From Paracoccus denitrificans (GTDB lineage: Bacteria > Pseudomonadota > Alphaproteobacteria > Rhodobacterales > Rhodobacteraceae), in assembly GCF_900100045.1 (NCBI RefSeq), contig NZ_FNEA01000020.1, forward strand, positions 27,431-91,430: a DNA stretch of 64,000 nt, given 5' to 3'. The notes beneath the pieces are model-generated. The model saw only the letters and a program-made list of their open reading frames with translations, was not told the origin of the DNA and did not search any database. Both the position numbers and the translations under genes were made by a program. Shown piece after piece: positions 8,657-16,445 of the stretch (position 1 is the stretch's first letter; each line of letters starts with the position of its first letter).

Positions 8657-10038
8657 CACAGCAACCCTTCGCGCAGGCCGAGCGTTTCGGGCGGGCGCAC
8701 GAAGATGCCGGTCCCCGGCACGGCAAGGACCTCGGTCCCGTCAAAGACCATCTCGCCCCGCCGCCAGGTGGCCGCGACCGTCCAGGGCAGTTCCATACCG
8801 TGATAGGGTGACCAGCCGGCGATGGAATGGCGGCTGCTGGCGGCGTCATAGACCGCGGGCCGGTCGACCAGCACCGTCACGTCGGCATCGCGCCCGGCCC
8901 GAAGCCCGCCCTTGCGATGATCCAGGCGGAAATGCCGGGCCGGATTTTCGGCCATCAGCCGCGCCGCCCAGACCAGCGGCACGCCGCGCGCCATCGCGCC
9001 CTTGACGAAAAGCGGCACCATCACCTCGAGCCCCGGCACGCCGGAGGCGTTCCCAAGCATATCGGGATCGGTCTTGCGATCCTCGCTCCAGCTCACATGA
9101 TCGGTTGACACCATCGACACGCGGCCCTCGGCCAGGTGCCTCCAGATCGCCTCGACTTCGCGGCGGGGACGGACGGGCGGGTTGATCTTGGCCTTGCCGC
9201 CAAGCCGCGCGACATCGTTTTCCTCATCCAGGACAAGGTAATGGATGCAGCATTCCACGGTCGAGCGATGGCCGGCGCCGCGATACATCGCCGCGATCTC
9301 GTAGCCACGGCCGACCGAGCAATGGACGACATGGGCCGGACAGCCGGTTTCGGCGCCGGTTTCGTAGATCTGCAGCATTGCCAGCGTCTCGGCCAGTTCC
9401 GGCCGCGACAGGCCATGCGCGCGCCAGTCGGTGATGCCCGCGGCCTCGACCTCGGCGATCGCCGCGCGGACATAGGCATCGTCCTCGTTGTGAACGCCCG
9501 CCGCCAATCCGGTCTTCACGACCTCGGCAAAGCAGGCACGCAACAGCGCCGGCGGGATGCGCGGGAACCGCAGAGGATCGGTTCCGAAGGTCGAGAACTT
9601 GTAGGCGCAAACGCCCGCCGCCGCCTGTTCGGCGATACGGGCCGGGCCTTCCTCGGGGCGGATGGTGCCGTAAAGCGCGACATCGACGCGCGCATCGCTG
9701 TCGATCATCGCGACCTTGCGGCCCACGGCCTCGGCCGAGCAGACCAGATTGCCCTCGTCATAGGGCATGTCGACGATGGTAGTGACGCCGCCAGCCGCAG
9801 CAGCGCGGGTCGAGGCGGCAAAACCCTCGGCCCCCCTTTGCGACAGCGAATGCACCTGCGCATCGACCGCGCCGGGCAGGATGATGCCGTTTGCGAAATC
9901 ATGCCGCTCGCGCCCCGCGGGTGCCGCGCCTTCGCCGACCAGCGCCGTCTTGCCATCGCGAATGGCAACGTAGCCCCGGGCGATCTCGCGATCCGTCAGG
10001 ATGATCCGCCCCGTCAAAACCGTATCGAAATCTGCCAT
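8656..10038 (-). CDS. Hydantoinase/allantoinase-type amidohydrolase, probable hydantoin-5-propionate hydrolase
   Basis: A 460-residue cyclic-amidohydrolase (hydantoinase/dihydropyrimidinase/allantoinase group). Visible metal-centre residues: H63 in DAQVHSL (the first histidine of the usual HxH is Gln61, as in some dihydroorotase-like members), the carboxylated lysine K147 in CAYKFST, H183, H239 and D313 in STDH. It opens five- or six-membered cyclic ureides. In this cluster the predicted substrate is hydantoin-5-propionate, the product N-carbamoyl-glutamate, passed to the M20 enzyme encoded next. A perfect GGAGGAAGG ribosome site precedes the ATG. It is the first gene after the putative promoter dyad at 10078-10100, so it heads the operon. 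Confidence 0.87.
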   Translation of the reverse strand: MADFDTVLTGRIILTDREIARGYVAIRDGKTALVGEGAAPAGRERHDFANGIILPGAVDAQVHSLSQRGAEGFAASTRAAAAGGVTTIVDMPYDEGNLVCSAEAVGRKVAMIDSDARVDVALYGTIRPEEGPARIAEQAAAGVCAYKFSTFGTDPLRFPRIPPALLRACFAEVVKTGLAAGVHNEDDAYVRAAIAEVEAAGITDWRAHGLSRPELAETLAMLQIYETGAETGCPAHVVHCSVGRGYEIAAMYRGAGHRSTVECCIHYLVLDEENDVARLGGKAKINPPVRPRREVEAIWRHLAEGRVSMVSTDHVSWSEDRKTDPDMLGNASGVPGLEVMVPLFVKGAMARGVPLVWAARLMAENPARHFRLDHRKGGLRAGRDADVTVLVDRPAVYDAASSRHSIAGWSPYHGMELPWTVAATWRRGEMVFDGTEVLAVPGTGIFVRPPETLGLREGLL

Positions 10039-10077
10039 GCCTTCCTCCAGTCAGGTTTCGACTACGAGATTTGGCGG

Positions 10078-10100
10078 GATTTCGGGTATATCCCAAAATC
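10078..10100. promoter_or_regulatory. Dyad upstream of the ergothioneine-type operon
   Basis: Nine-base arms GATTTCGGG and CCCAAAATC surround TATAT; they pair at eight of nine positions. The dyad lies 40-62 bases before the first enzyme gene (start 10038) and after the LysR gene's stop, so it is the natural operator for the tandem-HTH LysR regulator. No clear -35/-10 pair was recognised. Confidence 0.5.
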
Positions 10101-10191
10101 AGGACACCTTATGGCGATTTCATGGACATGCGCCGGCTCGCGCTCCCGCCGAACCACATGCAACATTGCTCAAAAGGGGCAAGGGACCGGA

Positions 10192-11475
10192 TCAGAGGCC
10201 CGAAAGTATTTCCTGCGCAAAGCGCTCGGCCTTCGGCGACCGCTTCCAGGTCAGTTGCAGGAACTGGTCGAATTCGGACGGCAGATCAAGGGCGACGCAT
10301 TCGGAAAGCGTTTTGCCAACGGAGCGGGGCAAGAGCGACCGATACTCGCCGCCCGCCACCATGTTGACGATGACCGGCAGGGAATCGACCTCGACAACCG
10401 GAATGCGCGAGCGCCAGTCGGGCGTCGCGTATCTGTTCAGAAAGCTTTCGGCGCGCTGGCGCAGGCCGCTGCGCCGGGACTGAAGCACGAAGGGCTTGCG
10501 GGCCAGGATCTCCGTCAGTTCCTCTTGCTCCGGCCGCTGCCGCGGAAGGCCGCGACCGACGATGGCGACGGGGGTGCGCTCTAGCTCGTGCTGCCGATAG
10601 GCCGGGTCGTGCAGGTCGGTATCGACAAGCACCACGTCGAAGCGGCCGGTATCAAGGCCGGTCAGCAGATCTTCGGCAATGGCCGAGGCGACGGTGATCG
10701 TGACGCCCTTCTGCATGTAGAGGCGAGAGGTGATCGTCGCCACCAGATGGGCAAGATTGCCACGTGCGGTTGCGGGAATGATCGATCCCAGGGCGAATCT
10801 GCGCGAAGCCATCGTATAGACCGGCGTCGCTTCACCCGTGAACGCCCGCCAGGCAAGCTCGAACCGTTCGATCAGTCGCACCACCCGCTCACCTTCGGGC
10901 GTAAGGGAGATTCCCTTGCTGCCCCGGTGCAGCAGGACCTGGCCATGGTTGCTTTCGACCTGCGCGATCTGGCGAGTCAGTTGCGGCTGACCGACGCCCA
11001 TTTCGGAGGCTGCGCGGCGGATGGAACCAAGTCGCGTGACAGCCGCCAGCCGGAACAGCGCAGCCAGGGAGGCCGGACATTCCGGCACCTCGTCCGGCCC
11101 AACCTGATGAATAGCACGGGCGATATCCGCCATCTCGCTGATCGCCGGTGCAAGCCGGGCCGCTTGGACAGTGGGGACAAGTCCGGTCTGGCTGCGCCGG
11201 ACGAGCTTCAGCGACAGGCTATCCTCGACCCGGGTCAGAGCGGCCGAAATCGTCGAGACCGGCACCCGCGCCGCCCGCGAAGCGGCGCGCACGCCGCCGT
11301 GACGCAGGGCGAGATCCGTCAGAATCAGCGTGGAGGTCCGCAAGGTTTCCCCGTGTGTTCGATAGCTGACATATGCTTGACGTGTGTTCGCCCTGCAAGG
11401 CGTCGCGGCACTGCTCTCCGTCGTCGGAACCTCACGAGCCACGTCCGTCGCGTCAGGGGCTTCCAGTGGTCGCAT
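10192..11475 (-). CDS. LysR-type regulator with two N-terminal HTH domains
   Basis: A 427-residue regulator, about 120 residues longer than a usual LysR protein. Residues 48-105 form one LysR-type winged helix (LALRHGGVRAASRAARVPVS, then TRVEDSLSLKLVRRSQTGLV) and residues 137-195 a second, more canonical one (LAAVTRLGSIRRAASEMGVG, then PEGERVV). A LysR effector-binding domain fills the rest. It lies upstream of and in the same direction as the catabolic operon, with a dyad between, so it probably controls that operon. The first 45 residues are low in conservation and no ribosome site is seen before the ATG at 11475, so the true start may be further in. Confidence 0.85.
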   Translation of the reverse strand: MRPLEAPDATDVAREVPTTESSAATPCRANTRQAYVSYRTHGETLRTSTLILTDLALRHGGVRAASRAARVPVSTISAALTRVEDSLSLKLVRRSQTGLVPTVQAARLAPAISEMADIARAIHQVGPDEVPECPASLAALFRLAAVTRLGSIRRAASEMGVGQPQLTRQIAQVESNHGQVLLHRGSKGISLTPEGERVVRLIERFELAWRAFTGEATPVYTMASRRFALGSIIPATARGNLAHLVATITSRLYMQKGVTITVASAIAEDLLTGLDTGRFDVVLVDTDLHDPAYRQHELERTPVAIVGRGLPRQRPEQEELTEILARKPFVLQSRRSGLRQRAESFLNRYATPDWRSRIPVVEVDSLPVIVNMVAGGEYRSLLPRSVGKTLSECVALDLPSEFDQFLQLTWKRSPKAERFAQEILSGL

Positions 11476-11545
11476 TGGCTGAAAGGAAGCCGTCCCATCA
11501 GGATCGCCGCGGCAATCCGGGCTCGCGCCCCTTCACCCTCACGCA

Positions 11546-11577
11546 TATATAATTTGTATTGCAAATCAATTTATATA
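11546..11577. promoter_or_regulatory. AT-rich operator region before marR
   Basis: An AT island in otherwise GC-rich DNA, directly upstream of the MarR gene. It holds a perfect ATTTG-N5-CAAAT inverted repeat (11552-11566) and an outer TATATAA/TTATATA pair (11546-11552 and 11571-11577). A TATACT box at 11574-11579 could be the -10. It suits an autoregulated MarR operator. Confidence 0.5.
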
Positions 11578-11593
11578 CTCCTATATCGACGCC

Positions 11594-12064
11594 ATGACCC
11601 ACGATCTTTCCCTCCGCTCCCGCTTCGGCATCAGATTCTCCCTGCTTGCCCGCCGCTGGCGCCGGAGTATCGAGGCACAGCTTGCGCAAGCCGGGCTGAC
11701 CGATGCGACCTGGGTGCCGCTGGTTCATCTTCAGGAGACCGGCGGCGGGATCACCCAAAAGGATCTTGCCGCGCTTGTCGGGGTCGATGGTTCAAGCCTC
11801 GTGCGCGTGCTGGACATCCTGGCCCGCGAGGGGCTGATCGAGCGCCGCCGCGACGAAGCTGACGGCCGGGCCCGGCTGATCCACCTGACACCGGCCGGCA
11901 AGGTGCGGGTCGGCGAGATACGGAAGGAACTGGGGCGGGCCGAAGAGGCGATCCTGGTCGATCTTTCGGATACGGAGATCGGCGACATGCTGCGGCATTT
12001 CGAGACGATCGAGCGGCGCATGATCGCCCTGGATGGCAAGGCCGACCCGGGAGGCAGGCCATGA
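11594..12064 (+). CDS. MarR family transcriptional regulator
   Basis: A 156-residue winged-helix repressor. The recognition region is clear: ITQKDLAALVGVDGSSLVRVLDILAREGLIERRRDEADGRAR has the MarR helix-turn-helix and the beta-wing with its DGRAR turn. Its stop overlaps the start of the FUSC gene as ATGA, so the two are co-transcribed, and the regulator most likely controls this efflux-type gene in response to an aromatic acid or other small ligand (typical for the family). The AT-rich inverted repeats just upstream are the probable binding site. Confidence 0.92.
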   Translation: MTHDLSLRSRFGIRFSLLARRWRRSIEAQLAQAGLTDATWVPLVHLQETGGGITQKDLAALVGVDGSSLVRVLDILAREGLIERRRDEADGRARLIHLTPAGKVRVGEIRKELGRAEEAILVDLSDTEIGDMLRHFETIERRMIALDGKADPGGRP

Positions 12065-13188
12065 TGGCCGGAAAGGCCGTCGCGCTGCGCCGCCGCGATG
12101 CCCTGCGCCACCTGCTGCATCCGCGCCAACTGACGGACAGCATGGCGCTGTCGAAGCAACCTTCCCTGCGAAACTCGGTGCTGGCCGGGGCGCAGGCCGC
12201 AATCACCGCGGCCATCGTGCTGCCGCTCGTCCACCTGTCGCCCTGGCCGCATCTCATCGGCTTTGCCTCGCTCGGGGCGCTCGTGGCCCTGTTCGGCCGC
12301 TTCGCACCGGCGCAAGGCCGCAAGCGGATCGTGTTCCTCTGCGCGCTCTGGCAGGTGCTGGCGGTCCTTGCCATGTCCGGCCTTGCCTGGCTGGGCGCCC
12401 CGGTCGTCATGCAACTGGTCCTGCTGGCGCTTTCCTGCGGAGTCTTTCTGTTCGTCTGCACGACCGGCGGGTTCGGCGCGCCCGGCGCGCTGATCTTCGT
12501 CTTTGCGGCCGGTGCCTCGATGTCCGCGGACCTGAGTCTCGAGCAATTGGTCGCGCGCGTATCGGCGACGGCAGCGGCGGCGGCGCTCGCCTGGGCGATC
12601 TGCGCCGCGACCGAGGGCTTGCGCCACCTGCCCACCGCGATGCGCCCGTTTCCGGCAGAACCGCAGCACCCGCTGAACCATCGCCTGTCGGCAGCGTCGC
12701 GCAGCGCTGCCGGAGCCGGAATCGCGATCCTTGCGAGCCATGCCTTTGGCGCGAACCACCCGGCCTGGGCCGCGATGGGCACGCTGGCGGTCATGCAGGG
12801 GGCGCATCTTCACATCACGATGAGCCGGGCGATGCAGCGCATGGCCGGGACGGTCCTTGGGGCCATGCTGGCCTGGACCCTTTTGCTGCAAGAGCCCTCG
12901 GTCTGGGCCATGATCGCCGTGCTGGCGATGCTTCAGCTGCTGACCGAAGTCGTGATCGGCATCAACTATGCCTTCGGCCAGGTGTTCGTCACCCCGATGG
13001 CGCTGCTGATGACCCATCTCGGCACCCCGCATGGCGCCGGGCCGGACATCGCGCCAGAACGCGTGTTCGACACGCTTCTTGGTGCCGTGATCGGCATCGC
13101 GATGTCGGTCCTGCTGTCGACGGTCGACGACCGCCGGCACCTGGCGGTGCTGAGGAATGGTGCCAGGATGGGCGGATCGAAACCATAA
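12061..13188 (+). CDS. FUSC family inner-membrane protein
   Basis: A 375-residue membrane protein of the FUSC (fusaric acid resistance / aromatic acid exporter) family. There are two sets of hydrophobic helices, one at about residues 35-170 and a second at about 220-350; the second contains HPAWAAMGTLAVMQGAHLHITMSR followed by the RMAGTVLGAMLAW block, the conserved FUSC_2 core. The large soluble domain of AaeB-like exporters is missing, so it is the short form. It overlaps marR by four bases and is presumably derepressed by a MarR ligand. The exported compound is unknown. Confidence 0.85.
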   Translation: MMAGKAVALRRRDALRHLLHPRQLTDSMALSKQPSLRNSVLAGAQAAITAAIVLPLVHLSPWPHLIGFASLGALVALFGRFAPAQGRKRIVFLCALWQVLAVLAMSGLAWLGAPVVMQLVLLALSCGVFLFVCTTGGFGAPGALIFVFAAGASMSADLSLEQLVARVSATAAAAALAWAICAATEGLRHLPTAMRPFPAEPQHPLNHRLSAASRSAAGAGIAILASHAFGANHPAWAAMGTLAVMQGAHLHITMSRAMQRMAGTVLGAMLAWTLLLQEPSVWAMIAVLAMLQLLTEVVIGINYAFGQVFVTPMALLMTHLGTPHGAGPDIAPERVFDTLLGAVIGIAMSVLLSTVDDRRHLAVLRNGARMGGSKP

Positions 13189-13249
13189 CCGGATGACATG
13201 CGCCCCAAATGTTGCGGGCAAGGGGCAAGTCTCGGCGGCATCGGCCCGC

Positions 13250-13274
13250 CCCCGCCCATGTCGTTCGGGCGGGG
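13250..13274. terminator. Hairpin between convergent FUSC and pirin genes
   Basis: An eight-base perfect stem (CCCCGCCC / GGGCGGGG) with a nine-base loop, located between two convergent genes. No U-tract follows directly, so it is a weak terminator candidate. Confidence 0.35.
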
Positions 13275-13351
13275 AGCAGGCTGCGCTCTCCCCTTTTGCT
13301 ACGTTCCCATTCCGGGGCCGATGCCGCGTGCCGTGTCCGAAGCGCGTCCCT

Positions 13352-14296
13352 TCACCTCAACCGATCGGGCAAGGGAATGAACTCGTCCTCGTCGCCCGGC
13401 GGCAACCGGAAGCGGCCGTGCTCCCAGTCGCCCTGCGCCCATGCCTCCTTGGCGGCATCGATCCGTTCCTGCGACGACGCGACGAAGTTCCAGGAAATGT
13501 AGCGCGGCCCGTTCATGGTCTCGCCGCCCAGAACCATCAGCCGGGCGCCGGCCTCGCCGGCCTTCAGGCTGATGCGGTCGCCGGGGCGGAACACCATCAT
13601 CCGGCCGGCCTCGAAGGTTTCGCCGGCCACCAGGATGCTGCCCTCGACCACATAGACGCCGCGATCCTCGTGATCGTCGGGCAGCGGCAGGCTGGCGCCG
13701 GCGGCAAGGACCACATCGGCATAGAAGGTCTCGGTAAAGGTCTTGACCGGCGCGCGCTCGCCCCAGGCCGAACCCAGGATCAGCCGCACCTGCTTGCCCC
13801 CGTCCTCGAGGAAGGGCAGCGCGTCGCGGCCGTGATGCTCGAAACCCGCGGCGCGGTCCTCCTCGCCCTCCGGCAGCGCGACCCAGGTCTGGATGCCGAA
13901 GAGCGAGCCGGGCCGCTTGCGCATCTCCTCGCTGGTGCGCTCGGAATGGGTGACGCCGCTGCCGGCGATCATCCAGTTGACCTCGCCGGGATAGACCATC
14001 TGGTCGGCGCCGGTGCTGTCGCGATGATGGAACTCGCCCTGGTAGAGATAGGTCACCGTCGCCAGCCCGATATGCGGGTGCGGGCGCACGTCGATGCCGC
14101 CGCCGGTCAGGAATTCGGCCGGGCCCATCTGGTCGAAGAAGATGAAGGGGCCGACCATCTGCCGGCGCGGCGCGGGAAGCGCGCGGCGCACCTCGAAGCC
14201 GCCCAGGTCGCGGGCGCGCGGAATGATCAGCGTCTCGATGGATTCCAGGCCCTTGCGGTCGGGGCAATCCGGGTTCTGCGTGGGGTTCCAGCTCAT
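13352..14296 (-). CDS. Pirin family protein
   Basis: A 314-residue double-cupin protein of the pirin family. The metal site of the N-terminal cupin is intact: the two histidines of RPHPHIGLAT, and the His/Glu of GVTHSE about 45 residues later. A C-terminal cupin follows (residues 175-270). Pirins bind iron; some are quercetin 2,3-dioxygenases and others are redox-responsive regulators, and the sequence alone does not decide. It is the last gene of a long minus-strand series (MFS, DoxX, pirin) that looks like an electrophile or quinone-stress operon. Confidence 0.92.
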   Translation of the reverse strand: MSWNPTQNPDCPDRKGLESIETLIIPRARDLGGFEVRRALPAPRRQMVGPFIFFDQMGPAEFLTGGGIDVRPHPHIGLATVTYLYQGEFHHRDSTGADQMVYPGEVNWMIAGSGVTHSERTSEEMRKRPGSLFGIQTWVALPEGEEDRAAGFEHHGRDALPFLEDGGKQVRLILGSAWGERAPVKTFTETFYADVVLAAGASLPLPDDHEDRGVYVVEGSILVAGETFEAGRMMVFRPGDRISLKAGEAGARLMVLGGETMNGPRYISWNFVASSQERIDAAKEAWAQGDWEHGRFRLPPGDEDEFIPLPDRLR

Positions 14297-14340
14297 GTCG
14301 GGCTCCTTTCGTGGGTCCGGGGATGCGAAGGCTTACGGTA

Positions 14341-14733
14341 TCAGGTCTTGCGCAAGGCGGCATCGAGGCTGATCGGGCCAGCCCCCGCCGCCGCAAGGTA
14401 CAGGAAGACGAAGCAGAACAGGATGGCGGGAACGCCGCCGTTCTGCGCCGGATAGAACCCCTGCGGCGCATGTGCGAGGAAATAGGCGAAGGCCATGACC
14501 CCGGACAGGACGAAGGCCGCGATGCGGGTCCGGAACCCGACCAGGACCATGAACCCCGCGACCAGTTCGAAACCCCCCGCGATCCATGGCAGCGAGCCGG
14601 TTGGCGGCACCCGGTCGCTGGCCGGAAAGCCGAGGATCTTCTGCGTGCCGTAGCTGAAGATCACCAGCGCGGCCACGATCCTGAGGATGCTGAGCAAAAC
14701 GGGTTCACAGGGTTTCAGGGCTTGCTTCATCAT
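14341..14733 (-). CDS. DoxX family membrane protein
   Basis: A 130-residue protein with four hydrophobic helices in the DoxX arrangement (ILRIVAALVIFSYGTQKILGF in helix 1; GGFELVAGFMVLVGFRTRIAAFVLSGVMAFAYF across helices 2-3). DoxX proteins are small membrane proteins often found with thiol, quinone or sulfur redox functions. The gene lies 40 bases after the MFS gene's stop and 44 before pirin, in one operon. It is a full-length DoxX, unlike the truncated copy at 18549-18833. Confidence 0.88.
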   Translation of the reverse strand: MMKQALKPCEPVLLSILRIVAALVIFSYGTQKILGFPASDRVPPTGSLPWIAGGFELVAGFMVLVGFRTRIAAFVLSGVMAFAYFLAHAPQGFYPAQNGGVPAILFCFVFLYLAAAGAGPISLDAALRKT

Positions 14734-14773
14734 GCCGGTCCTTGGTTGGTGTCATTTTCAAACGCCGGCCGGG

Positions 14774-16354
14774 TCAGGACGGCCGCAGCAGGTGCCTGAC
14801 CAGCGGCGGCGCTTCGCCGATATGGAAGGCGTTGAGCATCTGCTGGTCCAGTTGGTCGGCATGGGTGACGCGGGCGTGCTGGCGCTGGTGCTCGACCCAG
14901 CTTTCCACCACGAAAGCCTCGACCAGCCGCCCCGGCTCGGCGACGTCCTCCCACAGATCCCAGCGGATCGCGCCGTCGCGCTGGCGGGTGGCACTGAACC
15001 GGCGCAGCGCGGCCGTGAACTCGGCCGTCCGGGCCGGATCGACGCGATACTCGATCTCGATCAGCACCGGCCCGCGATCATCCCCCGGCGGGACGGCGAC
15101 GACGGGTTCCGCCCAATGGTTCGAGGGGGCAAGGTCGGTCGTCGCATCCTTCGGCAGCCGCCAGACCCGCGCCAGCAGCACCGAGGCGACCAGCCCCACC
15201 GACGCGGCCGCCAGCGCCGCCGGCACGCCGGCCGCCGAGGCGACGGTGCCCCAAAACACGCTGCCGCCCGTCATCGCGCCCTGGAAGACCAGCAGATAGA
15301 CGGCCAGCGCCCGCGCCTTCACCCAGCCCGGAGAGGCCGTCTGCGCCGCCACGTTCAGCGAGGTCAGCATCCCGATCCAGGCCAGTCCCGCCAGGAACAT
15401 GACCGCGCCCGCGATCCAGGCATTGGGAACAAGGCTCAGGGTCAATGTCGCCAGCGCAAACAGCAGCGTCGCCCAGACCGAGATGCGGTTGGCGGGAACC
15501 GTCCTGCGCAGCCTCTTCAGCAGCAGCGCGCCAAGCACCGCGCCCGCACCCATGCAGCCCAGAAGCGCGCCATAGCCTGCGGCGTCCAGCCCCAGCATCC
15601 GGCGGCCGACCAGCGGCAGCATGGCCCAGAGCGCGCTGCCGAACAGAAAGAACCCCGCCGCCCGGATCAGCACCAGCCGCATGGCAGGCGAATGCCGCGC
15701 ATAGCGGTATCCGGCCTTCAGGGCGCCGAAGAAGTGCTCGGGCGGCAGGCTGTGCGCCGTCTCGGCACGCCTCCAGAGAAACAGCACGCCCAGGACGGCA
15801 AGCACCGAAACAGCATTCAGCGCAAAGACCGCCGGGGTGCCCGCCAGCGCGACGATCACGCCGCCCAGCGCCGGGCCGATGGCGCGCGAGATGTTCACGC
15901 CCAAGCTGTTCAGCGCCACGGCATCGGGCAGCGCCTGCTTGTCCACCAGTTCGGGGACGATGGCCTGGAACACCGGCGCGCTGATCGCGGCCGAGACGCC
16001 CAGCACGAAGGTCGCGGCCAGCAGGACCCAGGGGCCGGTCAGGCCCAGCAGGGTCAGGACCGAAAGCGTCGCCGCCGCGGAAAGGCCAAGCACCTGCGCC
16101 GCCAGCAGCAGCTTTCGCCGGTCGACGATATCCGCCATCGCCCCGGCGGGCAGCGCCAGCAGGAACATCGGCAGGGTCGTCGCCGCCTGCACCAGGGCGA
16201 CCAGAAGCGGGCTGGGCGACAGCGAGGTCATCAGCCAGGCGGCGCCGACATCGTGCATCCAGGTGCCGATGTTGGATATGATCGTCGCGATCCACAGCGC
16301 GCGAAAGACCGGGAAAGTCAGGGGACCGGATGTCCCGGGGTTCGGTTCGGCCAT
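14774..16354 (-). CDS. MFS transporter with C-terminal ABM-like domain
   Basis: A 526-residue major-facilitator exporter (EntS/DHA3-like MFS_3 group). The first 400 residues give twelve helices, with the helix 2-3 loop DIVDRRKLL and NISRAIGPALGGVIV. The last hundred residues (about 425-526) are soluble and look like a ferredoxin-fold antibiotic-monooxygenase-type domain (IEIEYRVDPARTAEFTAALRRF). This fusion occurs in other proteobacteria. GAGAGG lies eight bases before the ATG at 16354. It belongs to the detoxification operon and probably expels an organic compound. Confidence 0.88.
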   Translation of the reverse strand: MAEPNPGTSGPLTFPVFRALWIATIISNIGTWMHDVGAAWLMTSLSPSPLLVALVQAATTLPMFLLALPAGAMADIVDRRKLLLAAQVLGLSAAATLSVLTLLGLTGPWVLLAATFVLGVSAAISAPVFQAIVPELVDKQALPDAVALNSLGVNISRAIGPALGGVIVALAGTPAVFALNAVSVLAVLGVLFLWRRAETAHSLPPEHFFGALKAGYRYARHSPAMRLVLIRAAGFFLFGSALWAMLPLVGRRMLGLDAAGYGALLGCMGAGAVLGALLLKRLRRTVPANRISVWATLLFALATLTLSLVPNAWIAGAVMFLAGLAWIGMLTSLNVAAQTASPGWVKARALAVYLLVFQGAMTGGSVFWGTVASAAGVPAALAAASVGLVASVLLARVWRLPKDATTDLAPSNHWAEPVVAVPPGDDRGPVLIEIEYRVDPARTAEFTAALRRFSATRQRDGAIRWDLWEDVAEPGRLVEAFVVESWVEHQRQHARVTHADQLDQQMLNAFHIGEAPPLVRHLLRPS

Positions 16355-16445
16355 CTCGATACCTCTCGAAAAGGGAATGGACACCAGGCATCGGTATCCG
16401 TGGACGGCGGGATGCGCGCATCCCGCCGCTACGATCCTGTCCGGC

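Noticed and set aside
1517..10038. Ordinary histidine utilisation (hut) operon
   Set aside because: The lyase lacks the MIO triad and has a signal peptide, the urocanase motif is altered, and hutI, hutG and hutF are absent.
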